Shown: positions 1 through 6,906 of the stretch, piece after piece
Numbering within the stretch: position 1 is the first letter of the stretch
Layout: each line of letters starts with the position of its first letter
Assembly (NCBI GenBank): GCA_016764115.1
Contig: JAESSM010000142.1
Coordinates: 14,342 to 23,566, forward strand
Source of the DNA: Bacteroidia bacterium
GTDB lineage: Bacteria > Bacteroidota > Bacteroidia > JAESSM01 > NORP286
DNA length: 9,225 bases
Direction: 5' to 3'
Translations under genes and position numbers: made by a program
The notes under the pieces: model-generated
The model's input: the letters and a program-made list of their open reading frames with translations, nothing else
Databases searched by the model: none
What the model was told of the DNA's origin: nothing

Positions 1-188
1 TCTGGAATTTCAATTATATTTCCAGGGCCATTCGAACTTATAGGAAATAATGTATCACCGCATACATTCACGAAGTTTACACAGTCATTGTTGTTTTGAG
101 AATAGGTTTTAAGATGAATTAAAAGGAATAAGCAAATAAAAGCGAATGCAAATCTGATTTTTTGAAGATTTATTAGAAAACCGGGCAT
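1..188 (-). CDS. Secreted protein, N-terminal fragment; tandem paralogue of the upstream T9SS-exported protein
   Basis: This is the first 62 codons of a gene that runs off the window start. The ATG at 188-186 follows a G-rich stretch (AGGGGGAAATT) that can act as a ribosome binding site. The product starts with a signal peptide: a charged N-region, then a hydrophobic core rich in F, A, I and L, then T-Y-S followed by Q. Cleavage before that Gln fits the Bacteroidota pattern of signal peptidase I substrates. The mature start resembles that of the gene at 265-1686: 15 of 33 residues are identical without gaps from the shared SQ, including the NND, C-x-D-T and NG-x-G positions. By analogy it is probably a CUB-like secreted or surface protein, but the domains that would settle this, including any C-terminal sorting signal, lie outside the window. 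It is 76 bp downstream of its paralogue in the same direction, so co-transcription is likely. Confidence 0.8.
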   Translation of the reverse strand, partial: MPGFLINLQKIRFAFAFICLFLLIHLKTYSQNNNDCVNFVNVCGDTLFPISSNGPGNIIEIP

Positions 189-264
189 AATTTCCCCCTA
201 TTGGTTTGGCTAAACATATAGGTTTTATACGGGTTTCAGAAAGAAAAGTTGGAGGGTATTATGG

Positions 265-1686
265 CTATCTGATTATCGATATTACCCCCTGCTCATTGCG
301 CTCAAATCCAGAGTAATCTTTGTAATAAATATCATAAACATAGGAGCCGAATGGGACTAATTTGCCATGGTTAAATTTGCGACCATTCCAAAACTCGTTA
401 ATGTTTCTGGTATAGTGGATTTCTTTGCCCCATCGGTTATAAATCGTCATTTTGAATTCAGTAATACCAAAATTAGAGATATAAAATACATCGTTGATAC
501 CATCTCCATTTGGTGTGAAGGCGGTTGGCTTAAAAAGTTCTAGAATCGGATTAACCATAATCTCATTATACATGGTATCCTTGCATCCTTCAGAGTTAGT
601 AGCAATAAATATTATAGTGAATTTACCCGTATCATTATATGTGTGGTAAGCATTTTGATTATTTGTAAATGTGCCGTCACCAAATATCCATATCCATTCT
701 GACATTGTGCCATTTTCTGTAGTGGATTTATCTGTAAAACTCATGTTGGTTGCTATATCGTATTCGTCTTGGTCAGGGAAGATCTCATAATCAATTTCTG
801 GTTGAGGTAGAACTTCAATATTAAAATTATCAAACCCTTTAATTTTTCCGCAATATTGAGTTGTTACAGAAACACTATAGTTTTGGTTTTCTTCAGGAGT
901 TACCTCAATGCTATTAGTGGTGGCTCCCGTACTCCAGACAAAATCAGATGTCATACCACCTCTCTTTGCTTCCAAAACGGCTGTTTCATTGTGGCAAATC
1001 ACAGAGTCTCCGAATATATCTACCAATGGGGGATTGTAAAAACCAATAACTGCAGTTCCGGTAAACTTTATTTTTACATCAGCTTGAACGGCATCGTTGT
1101 TATTGATACATAATAAGTAATGTTCCCCTTCCTGGGCTTGGAACGGGGTTTCAAAATTACTGATATGAGCATCCAATGGAACATCCTTCTTATATAAAAG
1201 ACCAGTACCGCCATATTCAGCACCATTCCAGTTGCACCTTATAGGAGCTACTTCATTATTTGCGATTTTTTCTTCAGTAATGGATTTGCCATCATAAGGG
1301 TAGAGTATCCAATCGTAAAATCCAATTTGGGTAGAATCGGAACCTATGATAAACTCCAATGACCCATCTTGGCCAATTGGTATTAAGAACCAATTGCTAA
1401 AGGTTTCACCCATAAGTAAGCAACCTCTGTTGTTTGCATCAGATAATTTTGGATAGGGGTCTATTCTGGTGCCAGGATTCCCTACTGTACCAGGTTCTGG
1501 TATGTCTTTAACATCCCCTCTACCATTTATGCCAATTTTGATAATTGTATCATGACACAAATGGACATACTTGTGAGCGTCATTATTCTTTTGTGAGAAA
1601 ACTGGCGTAACTATACTACTAATTATGAGCAAAAAACTCATAATTAACCCGACTTTACATTGCGGTTTTTTGTAAAGATTCTTCAT
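265..1686 (-). CDS. T9SS type B exported multidomain surface protein (CUB-like, Ig-like, PKD, CHU_C sorting domain)
   Basis: A 473-residue secreted protein. I chose the ATG at 1686: it has AGGA just upstream and gives a normal signal peptide (about 1-31, cleavage S31/Q32). The frame extends to a TTG at 1722, but that codon sits at the edge of a promoter-like box. After cleavage, about 33-215 is a beta-rich region with several cysteines, resembling the CUB-like modules of Bacteroidota surface proteins. About 228-294 is an Ig-like module (C-x-N-E-T start, W-S-T-G core). About 297-379 is a PKD domain with the diagnostic W-x-F-G-D-G and the H-x-Y-x-D-x-G strand. About 383-473 is the gliding-motility-associated C-terminal domain, with FTPNGDGINDVF, IYNRWG, and a W-N-G then F-G-x-Y-V-Y tail. 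This domain type is known to send proteins through the type IX secretion system, so the protein is probably surface-bound or released. No catalytic domain is visible; adhesion or matrix binding is an inference. A related gene follows 76 bp downstream. Confidence 0.9.
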   Translation of the reverse strand: MKNLYKKPQCKVGLIMSFLLIISSIVTPVFSQKNNDAHKYVHLCHDTIIKIGINGRGDVKDIPEPGTVGNPGTRIDPYPKLSDANNRGCLLMGETFSNWFLIPIGQDGSLEFIIGSDSTQIGFYDWILYPYDGKSITEEKIANNEVAPIRCNWNGAEYGGTGLLYKKDVPLDAHISNFETPFQAQEGEHYLLCINNNDAVQADVKIKFTGTAVIGFYNPPLVDIFGDSVICHNETAVLEAKRGGMTSDFVWSTGATTNSIEVTPEENQNYSVSVTTQYCGKIKGFDNFNIEVLPQPEIDYEIFPDQDEYDIATNMSFTDKSTTENGTMSEWIWIFGDGTFTNNQNAYHTYNDTGKFTIIFIATNSEGCKDTMYNEIMVNPILELFKPTAFTPNGDGINDVFYISNFGITEFKMTIYNRWGKEIHYTRNINEFWNGRKFNHGKLVPFGSYVYDIYYKDYSGFERNEQGVISIIR

Positions 1687-1726
1687 TAATTCCTGAAAAT
1701 CAGCTTGGTTATAAGCTGCCAATCTT

Positions 1727-1734
1727 CAAATTTA
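1727..1734 (-). promoter_or_regulatory. Candidate -7 box for the T9SS protein gene
   Basis: On the minus strand this reads TAAATTTG, a full match to the Bacteroidota TAnnTTTG -7 consensus. It would place the transcription start near 1720 and give a leader of roughly 34 nt before the ATG at 1686. No good TTG -33 element lies at the usual 19-21 bp spacing, so the call rests on one box. Confidence 0.4.
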
Positions 1735-1819
1735 ATACAAAATCGTGCTTTTTCCCAGAAAATTCAAGAACAAATAAGCGTGTATGTCGGCGGTTTTGCA
1801 GATATATTTTAGTAGAATA

Positions 1820-1831
1820 TTTCTTAAGAAA
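1820..1831. promoter_or_regulatory. 12-bp perfect palindrome in the divergent intergenic region
   Basis: TTTCTTAAGAAA is a perfect dyad about 30 bp upstream of the -33 position of the peptidase promoter. It lies between the two divergent promoters, where an operator would be expected. In AT-rich DNA a 12-bp palindrome can arise by chance, and no regulator gene is adjacent, so an operator role is speculative. Confidence 0.25.
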
Positions 1832-1860
1832 ATTTTATAATTGCCTGATAACCAGCAGTG

Positions 1861-1890
1861 TTAAAAAGTCATTAATCCTTGTTATCTTTG
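1861..1890 (+). promoter_or_regulatory. Probable sigma-A-type promoter of the M20 peptidase gene
   Basis: TATCTTTG at 1883-1890 matches the Bacteroidota -7 consensus TAnnTTTG exactly. TTA at 1861-1863, one base off the TTG -33 element, lies 19 bp upstream, which is the preferred spacing. Transcription would begin near 1896, leaving a leader of about 20 nt before the ATG at 1918. This is the best promoter match in the window and argues against the upstream TTG at 1879 as the start codon. Confidence 0.6.
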
Positions 1891-1917
1891 TTTCTTTTAA
1901 CTCAAAATCCGAGAAAA

Positions 1918-3309
1918 ATGGAAAATGTAGCATCATCCATAAAATCTTATAAAAGTGAAGTTGAACAGAATAAGGACCAATATTTAGGTGAATTGATCGA
2001 TCTTTTGAAAATTCCATCTGTAAGTGCAGATCCTCAATATAAAGATGACGTACTAAGAGCTGCAGAGTTTGTAAAACAAAAATTAGTGGATGCAGGGGCA
2101 GATAATGTTGAACTTTGTACAACTCCTGGCCATCCCATTGTATATGGAGAGAAAATGATTGACACTAATGCACCAACTGTTTTGGTATATGGTCATTACG
2201 ATGTTCAACCACCAGATCCCATGGACTTATGGGACTCCCCACCTTTTGAACCAGTAATTAAGGATGAAAAAATTTATGCCAGAGGAGCATGTGATGATAA
2301 AGGACAAGTATATATGCACATCAAAGCATTTGAATTAATGACGCAGAATGATGATCTGCCATGTAACATCAAATTTTTAGTTGAAGGAGAGGAAGAAGTT
2401 GGATCAGACAATTTAGGAGATTTTGTAGAAAATAATAAGGAGAAGTTAAGTGCAGATGTTGTATTGATTTCAGATACTTCCATGATTGCCAATGATGTAC
2501 CTTCAATAACAGTAGGCTTGCGTGGGCTTAGTTATGTAGAAGTTGAAGTGACAGGTCCAAACAGGGATTTGCATTCTGGTGTTTATGGTGGTGCAGTTGC
2601 AAATCCGATCAACATACTATCTAATATGATCGCATCCCTTCAGGATGAAAATAAGAAAATTACCATCCCAGGATTTTATGATGATGTAGTTGAGTTAAGT
2701 GAGGCAGAAAGAGAAGAAATGGCGAAAGCTCCTTTTGATGAACATGCATATAAAAATGATCTGGTAATTAATGATGTGGAAGGAGAAACCGGTTACTCAT
2801 CTTTGGAAAGAACTTCCATTAGACCAACGTTAGATGTAAATGGAATTTGGGGTGGTTATACTGGTGAAGGTGCAAAGACGGTACTACCATCGAAAGCGTA
2901 TGCAAAAATTTCAATGAGATTGGTTCCTAATCAGAACTCAGATAAAATTACTAAGTTATTCACAGATCATTTCTTAGCAATTGCTCCGAAATCTGTTAAA
3001 GTAAAAGTAACACCTCATCATGGAGGTGAAGCAGCAGTGACGCCAATTGATTCTGTTGCTTATCAGGCTGCTAGCAAAGCAATGGAAGACACATTTGGTA
3101 AAAAACCGATTCCTGTACGAGGTGGAGGCAGTATTCCAATTGTTGCTTTATTTGAAGATGTATTGGGATTAAAAACAGTTTTAATGGGTTTTGGATTAGA
3201 TTCCGATGCTATTCATTCTCCCAACGTACATTATGGTGTTTTCAATTACTTGAAAGGTATTGAGACAATTCCGTTGTTTTATAGACATTACGCGGAAATG
3301 AGCAAATAA
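1918..3309 (+). CDS. M20 family zinc dipeptidase (carnosinase/CNDP-like)
   Basis: A 463-residue di-zinc metallopeptidase of the M20 (ArgE/DapE/CPG2/CNDP) family, expected to cleave dipeptides or small peptides in the cytoplasm; no signal peptide is visible. The catalytic set is complete: H93 in GHYDVQP with D95, bridging D126 in ARGACDDKG, catalytic/metal E159-E160 in EGEEEVGS, D186 in SDTSM, and H433 in the C-terminal HSPNVHYG. The lid (dimerisation) domain starts near residue 200 and has the DLHSGVYGG motif with H219, as in animal CNDP dipeptidases. A glycine-rich GGGSIPIV loop lies near 410. The length is normal for the family. The ATG start at 1918 is preferred over an in-frame TTG at 1879, because the TTG overlaps the promoter. 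The stop codon lies inside the start of a palindromic repeat copy. The substrate cannot be told from sequence; Xaa-His or general dipeptides are plausible. Confidence 0.93.
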   Translation: MENVASSIKSYKSEVEQNKDQYLGELIDLLKIPSVSADPQYKDDVLRAAEFVKQKLVDAGADNVELCTTPGHPIVYGEKMIDTNAPTVLVYGHYDVQPPDPMDLWDSPPFEPVIKDEKIYARGACDDKGQVYMHIKAFELMTQNDDLPCNIKFLVEGEEEVGSDNLGDFVENNKEKLSADVVLISDTSMIANDVPSITVGLRGLSYVEVEVTGPNRDLHSGVYGGAVANPINILSNMIASLQDENKKITIPGFYDDVVELSEAEREEMAKAPFDEHAYKNDLVINDVEGETGYSSLERTSIRPTLDVNGIWGGYTGEGAKTVLPSKAYAKISMRLVPNQNSDKITKLFTDHFLAIAPKSVKVKVTPHHGGEAAVTPIDSVAYQAASKAMEDTFGKKPIPVRGGGSIPIVALFEDVLGLKTVLMGFGLDSDAIHSPNVHYGVFNYLKGIETIPLFYRHYAEMSK

Positions 3310-3382
3310 TATTAATAGTACACTGTTTTGTTAAAACCGTTATGATTGTTGATGGTTTTTAGTAATAATAATTAGTTTTAGC
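3304..3382 (+). repeat. Palindromic intergenic element, copy 1 (left arm intact, right arm degenerate)
   Basis: Positions 3304-3359 match the left arm of the element at 4000-4055 in 49 of 56 bases with no gaps; the first 22 are identical, starting inside the peptidase stop codon. The right arm is not an inverted match here, but 3361-3382 (AGTAATAATAATTAG then TTTTAGC) resembles a shortened form of 4069-4093 in the full copy. This looks like a decayed or deleted member of the same repeat. Confidence 0.75.
3333..3360 (+). terminator. Possible hairpin terminator after the peptidase gene
   Basis: AAAACC at 3333-3338 pairs with GGTTTT at 3354-3359 around a 15-nt loop, ending in a short T run. The stem begins 24 nt after the stop codon. 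The stem is short and A/T-heavy, so termination strength would be modest. It lies within repeat copy 1. Confidence 0.3.
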
Positions 3383-3390
3383 TATTATTA
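3363..3390. repeat. Small inverted repeat upstream of the lipoprotein gene
   Basis: TAATAATA at 3363-3370 and TATTATTA at 3383-3390 are perfect inverted repeats around a 12-nt loop, ending 13 bp before the lipoprotein ATG. The stem is all A/T and therefore weak. Confidence 0.35.
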
Positions 3391-3403
3391 AGTTAAGTTA
3401 TTC

Positions 3404-3997
3404 ATGAAGTTATTTAATACATTTAGCATCATCATTATCTTAATTTTTTGGGGGTGCAAAAAAGATCCTCAACCAGAATCGGGGTTCAATGAACCTTTTT
3501 ACTTAAAATTTAATTTTGAAGGTGAAGAAATCATAAATGAAGAAGAGGATATTAATGTTAGTGGTGTAGCGACCGTTGGATTTGGCACTAGTTGGGTAAA
3601 TCGGTATAGAAATGATAGTGGAAATTATGATGTTGAATTTAAGCTTGAATTCGATGATAAATCAGTGACAAAACAAGACATCAAAGACCTAGAAGGAAAA
3701 GAGCTCCCCATTAATGGGAGTAGTTATCCATGGATGAGAGTGTATTTAATAAACAACCATGGGGCGCAGGACTATTCAACTGGGCTTGATGAAATTGATT
3801 ATGGTATTTCCAACTTTTTTATAGATGAGGTTATAAAAGGACCTAAAATTGATGTGGGAGATAAACGAAAAAGAAGTTATATTCTCAGAGGCGAATTCGA
3901 TTTTAATATTTCTAAAAGTAGTTGGACTTTAGGCGTTCCAGATACTTTATATCCAATTACCAATGGAGAATTTTCAATGCGAATCTTTGTGCCATGA
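3404..3997 (+). CDS. Hypothetical small lipoprotein
   Basis: A 197-residue protein I do not recognise. Residues 1-17 form a lipoprotein signal peptide: a short K-containing N-region, an isoleucine-rich core, then F-W-G before C18. The mature protein should begin at lipidated C18, followed by K-K-D-P. Because residues after Cys are partly basic, surface export is uncertain, and it may stay on the periplasmic face of an outer or inner membrane. The rest is polar, with alternating hydrophobic residues suggesting beta strands and acidic patches (EGEEIINEEED near 39-49). It has no further cysteine and no visible enzyme motif. No Shine-Dalgarno sequence precedes the ATG; a weak TTG-N21-TAGTTTTA promoter-like pair lies at 3349-3380. 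Copies of the same palindromic repeat lie directly before and after the gene, which suggests it could have been inserted or shuffled as a unit. Confidence 0.8.
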   Translation: MKLFNTFSIIIILIFWGCKKDPQPESGFNEPFYLKFNFEGEEIINEEEDINVSGVATVGFGTSWVNRYRNDSGNYDVEFKLEFDDKSVTKQDIKDLEGKELPINGSSYPWMRVYLINNHGAQDYSTGLDEIDYGISNFFIDEVIKGPKIDVGDKRKRSYILRGEFDFNISKSSWTLGVPDTLYPITNGEFSMRIFVP

Positions 3998-3999
3998 AT

Positions 4000-4111
4000 A
4001 AATAATATTAATAGTACACTGATTTGTTAAGATGGTTATGATTACTGATGATTTTAAAATCATAAAAGATCATAATAATCAGTGTTTATCAGCGTACCAT
4101 AAATATGTTTT
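4000..4111. repeat. 112-bp imperfect palindromic element, copy 2 (complete)
   Basis: Positions 4000-4055 and the reverse complement of 4056-4111 align without gaps at 38 of 56 positions. The centre is a perfect 16-bp palindrome, ATGATTTTAAAATCAT, at 4048-4063. Several mismatches would be G-T wobbles in RNA, so the transcript could fold into one long hairpin. The element fills the whole gap: it begins 2 nt after the lipoprotein stop, and its right arm contains the ATG (4105-4107) of the next gene. The outer 13 bp of each arm are AT-rich and less certain; the core is 4013-4098 (28 of 43 pairs). No transposase is nearby, so a REP-like or MITE-like family is the best guess. Confidence 0.8.
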
Positions 4112-6246
4112 TTAACGCAATAAAACTTACTTATATTTTATTTCTTGTCTTGATTATGCATGCATGTGGAAATGCACAGCATGGGCAAATAAAGAGCAGT
4201 AGGGAAACCGATATGGAAAAAACCAAACACAAGTATACCAACCATTTGATAAATGAGAGTAGTCCCTATCTGCTTCAGCATGCACACAATCCTGTTGATT
4301 GGTATCCGTGGGGAGAAGAAGCACTTAAAAAAGCAAAAGACGAAAACAAAATTTTATTAATAAGTATAGGATATGCTGCGTGTCACTGGTGTCATGTTAT
4401 GGAACATGAGTCATTTGAAAATGAGGAAGTAGCAAAATTGATGAACGAATATTTTGTTCCAATTAAAGTAGATAGAGAAGAGAGACCTGACATAGATCAG
4501 ATCTATATGAGCGCGGTGCAATTAATGACAGGTAGTGGTGGCTGGCCATTGAATTGTTTTGCCTTACCTGATGGCCGCCCATTTTATGGAGGAACCTATT
4601 TCCCAAAACAAAACTGGCTAACGATACTTCAAAAAGTTTATGACGAATATAAAACCAATCCTGCAAAAGTTGAGGAGTTTGCCAACAAGTTAACAACTGG
4701 AGTTAAGCAAAGTGAGTTGATCTCTTATAATTCTCAAGCTCCTGCTTTTAGTATTAGTTTACTAGATGAAACCGTTGAAAAGTGGGCAAATAATTTTGAC
4801 AATAAAGAAGGAGGTCCAAATCGTGCTCCTAAATTTCCGATACCGAACAACTATCATTTCTTGTTAAGATATTATTATCATAAACAAGATCAGGAAATTT
4901 TAGATCATGTCTTATTGACATTGAATAAGATGGCCTTTGGCGGAATCTATGATCAATTAGGTGGTGGGTTTGCCAGGTATTCTACTGATAAAGTTTGGAA
5001 AGCTCCACATTTTGAAAAGATGCTTTATGATAACGGTCAGTTGGTAAGCTTGTATTCGGAAGCCTATCAGTTGACCAAAGATCCACTGTACAAGCAAATT
5101 GTATATGAGACCATAGAATTTATTCAACGTGAATTGACTTCCCCTGAATTTGGATTTTATTCTTCATTAGATGCAGATAGTGAGGGAGAAGAAGGAAAAT
5201 TTTATGTCTGGACAAGAAATGAATTAGAAGAAATTCTTGGGGATGATGAACCACTCTTCAGTGAATATTACAATGTAACTTACAATGGAAATTGGGAACA
5301 CTACAACAATATTTTGTTGAGGCAAAAGACTGATAAGGAGTTTGCAGATAAACATAAAATAAGTGTTGAGGATTTAAGAGAAAAATTAATTAGTGCCAAG
5401 AAAAAAGTATTTAAGGTAAGGTCAAAACGAATAAGACCGGGTTTAGATGATAAGGTACTAACTGAGTGGAATGCTTTAATGCTGAAAGGATATATAGATG
5501 CCCATAGGGCATTTAATGACGATAATTTATTAAAAGAAGCACTTAAAAATGCAAAATTCATTACGGATAATATGTTGGATGGCAGTCGGTTGAATAGAAA
5601 TTACAAAAATGGAAAATCAACCATCAACGGTTACTTAAGTGACTATTCATTTACAATTGAAGCTTTTATTGCATTGTATGAAGTAACTTTTGATGAGTCA
5701 TGGTTACTGAAAGCAAAAGATCTCATGGATTATACGATCAATCATTTTTATGATGCCGGTTCAAACATGTTTTACTTTACATCTGACGAAGATCCGGCTC
5801 TAATTGCGCGTAAGATGGAAGTGAACGATAATGTGATTCCTGCTTCTAATTCCAGTATTGCCAAAGGGCTTTTCATTTTGGGTAATTTATTTGATAATGC
5901 AGATTATCTGGAAATGTCGACTAAGATGCTGAATAATATTCAACAATTTATACCCAGTTACGGTTCGGGTTATAGCAATTGGGGGATGCTATTTTTGAAT
6001 ATGGTTTATAGTCCTTATGAGATTGCTATTGTTGGTAAAGATGCCGTGGAAAAAAGAAAAGAGTTGGATAAGAACTTTATCCCTAATAAATTAATTCTTG
6101 GTGGCGATAATGAAGGGAGTTTGCCACTGCTTAAGATGAAAGCAGTAAAAGGGAAAACAATGATCTACGTTTGTAAAAACAAATCTTGTAAACTGCCTGT
6201 AGAAAATGTGAGTGAAGCTTTGGAGCAAATGAACGAGGGAAATTAG
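4105..6246 (+). CDS. DUF255/SPATA20 (YyaL)-type thioredoxin-fold protein, probably membrane-anchored
   Basis: A 713-residue member of the thioredoxin-domain DUF255 family (human SPATA20, Bacillus YyaL), whose biochemical role is not settled. The family hallmark N(H)[22 protein letters not shown] spans about 46-69. The thioredoxin-like active site C93-H94-W95-C96 is intact, followed by V-D-R-E-E-R-P-D (122-129) and G-G-W-P (145-148). The rest, from about 215, resembles an (alpha/alpha)6 barrel of the N-acylglucosamine 2-epimerase/glycosidase type. It contains [10 protein letters not shown] (286-295), [10 protein letters not shown] (301-310) and [16 protein letters not shown] (354-369). A terminal C-x4-C ([10 protein letters not shown]) is present. 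Residues 1-20 before C21 look like a lipoprotein signal (M-H-A-C), although His at -2 is unusual. Starting at M37 (4213) would give a cytosolic form close to the usual family length. The stop overlaps the end of the convergent SiaC gene by 4 nt. Confidence 0.9.
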   Translation: MFFNAIKLTYILFLVLIMHACGNAQHGQIKSSRETDMEKTKHKYTNHLINESSPYLLQHAHNPVDWYPWGEEALKKAKDENKILLISIGYAACHWCHVMEHESFENEEVAKLMNEYFVPIKVDREERPDIDQIYMSAVQLMTGSGGWPLNCFALPDGRPFYGGTYFPKQNWLTILQKVYDEYKTNPAKVEEFANKLTTGVKQSELISYNSQAPAFSISLLDETVEKWANNFDNKEGGPNRAPKFPIPNNYHFLLRYYYHKQDQEILDHVLLTLNKMAFGGIYDQLGGGFARYSTDKVWKAPHFEKMLYDNGQLVSLYSEAYQLTKDPLYKQIVYETIEFIQRELTSPEFGFYSSLDADSEGEEGKFYVWTRNELEEILGDDEPLFSEYYNVTYNGNWEHYNNILLRQKTDKEFADKHKISVEDLREKLISAKKKVFKVRSKRIRPGLDDKVLTEWNALMLKGYIDAHRAFNDDNLLKEALKNAKFITDNMLDGSRLNRNYKNGKSTINGYLSDYSFTIEAFIALYEVTFDESWLLKAKDLMDYTINHFYDAGSNMFYFTSDEDPALIARKMEVNDNVIPASNSSIAKGLFILGNLFDNADYLEMSTKMLNNIQQFIPSYGSGYSNWGMLFLNMVYSPYEIAIVGKDAVEKRKELDKNFIPNKLILGGDNEGSLPLLKMKAVKGKTMIYVCKNKSCKLPVENVSEALEQMNEGN

Positions 6247-6641
6247 TTTTTAAACTCTTCACCATCAGGTATTTCTATGATATTGATATCCATTCTCAGG
6301 AGGTCTTTAAACATTTGACCTGTTTCCTGAACATCTTCATCTCCTTCTTCATAGTACCAATTTACAATAAGCTCTTTTCCTTGATCTGTAAGTTTATTTA
6401 CAGCTTTCATCATTTCAATTAAGTACTTCTTAGTTCTACTATTGTAATATTCTAATACGAAATTGCATGTTGTTGTGGATGCAGGATTTTTCACGTATTC
6501 TACTATCCAATTCATAACAGGGGAGTAAAAATCCACGGTCCTATCCGGAATTGATTTACCCTTGAGCTCAAGAATTCCTGTATCAGGATCAAAATCAATT
6601 TTTGGACTTTGTAGCGTTTGCTCGACAACAAGTCTATTCAT
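6243..6641 (-). CDS. siaC: SiaC family regulatory phosphoprotein (DUF1987)
   Basis: A 132-residue cytoplasmic protein matching the DUF1987/SiaC family along its whole length. It has the N-terminal [24 protein letters not shown] run (about 9-32), the [16 protein letters not shown] helix (38-53), and the [10 protein letters not shown] segment (94-103). SiaC is an anti-sigma-antagonist-like protein. In Pseudomonas aeruginosa it is phosphorylated on Thr68 by SiaB and dephosphorylated by the PP2C phosphatase SiaA, and it then activates the diguanylate cyclase SiaD. Here the usual Y-F-N-T-S-S motif reads Y-Y-N-S-R-T (65-70), so Ser68 takes the Thr position. A probable SiaA counterpart (6907-7869) lies upstream on the same strand, 265 bp away; no SiaB or SiaD is present in the window. 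The ATG at 6641 follows AAAAGG at suitable spacing. The 3' end overlaps the convergent DUF255 gene by 4 nt. Confidence 0.88.
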   Translation of the reverse strand: MNRLVVEQTLQSPKIDFDPDTGILELKGKSIPDRTVDFYSPVMNWIVEYVKNPASTTTCNFVLEYYNSRTKKYLIEMMKAVNKLTDQGKELIVNWYYEEGDEDVQETGQMFKDLLRMDINIIEIPDGEEFKN

Positions 6642-6906
6642 AACACCTTTTGCTTCGAAATCTGTTACAAATTAATAAATTTTGTAATAATTTCTTATCA
6701 ATTGATTATAAGATTGAAAAATTGTAAGATTAAAAGATTTGTAAAACCACCTAAAACATCTTATACATTATCAAATTACTTTTCCTTTATATAACTTTAG
6801 GCATTCTATACTTTAGCTCACTTTAAGTACTGAGTAGTTACTTTTGGATTATAGTTTAACCTATCAACTCATAAACTTTTCAACCTATCAACGACTTTAT
6901 AGTCAT
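6642..6906. repeat. AT-rich spacer with degenerate short tandem repeats
   Basis: This 265-bp gap between the phosphatase and SiaC genes holds no credible ORF. It contains phrase-like repeats. From 6702 to about 6741 the sequence runs in 8-bp steps, with AAGATT at 6710, 6726 and 6734. AACCTATCAAC occurs twice, at 6858-6868 and 6882-6892, one 24-bp period apart. No clear terminator or TAnnTTTG box was found for SiaC; TTAATTTG on the minus strand near 6670 is one base off. Confidence 0.6.

Noticed and set aside
856..1113. Open frame of 85 codons antisense to the T9SS protein gene
   Set aside because: It is opposite a well-supported gene, has no recognisable domain or ribosome binding site, and is best seen as a shadow frame.
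1687..1722. In-frame TTG start at 1722 giving a 485-residue T9SS protein
   Set aside because: The ATG at 1686 has AGGA upstream and gives a normal signal peptide; the TTG lies between the -7 box and the expected transcription start.
1879..1917. In-frame TTG start at 1879 giving a 476-residue peptidase
   Set aside because: It lies inside the promoter and precedes the predicted transcript start; family members begin near the ATG at 1918.
3304..4111. Insertion sequence or composite transposon bounded by the repeats
   Set aside because: The enclosed gene is a lipoprotein, no transposase is present, and the copies are direct repeats of an arm rather than terminal inverted repeats with target duplications.
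4463..4696. Open frame of 77 codons antisense to the conserved DUF255 region
   Set aside because: The sense strand encodes highly conserved family motifs here; the antisense frame has no independent support.
6642..6906. Small RNA or missed small gene in the longest spacer
   Set aside because: I found no sustained ORF, no strong hairpin followed by a T run, and no consensus promoter.
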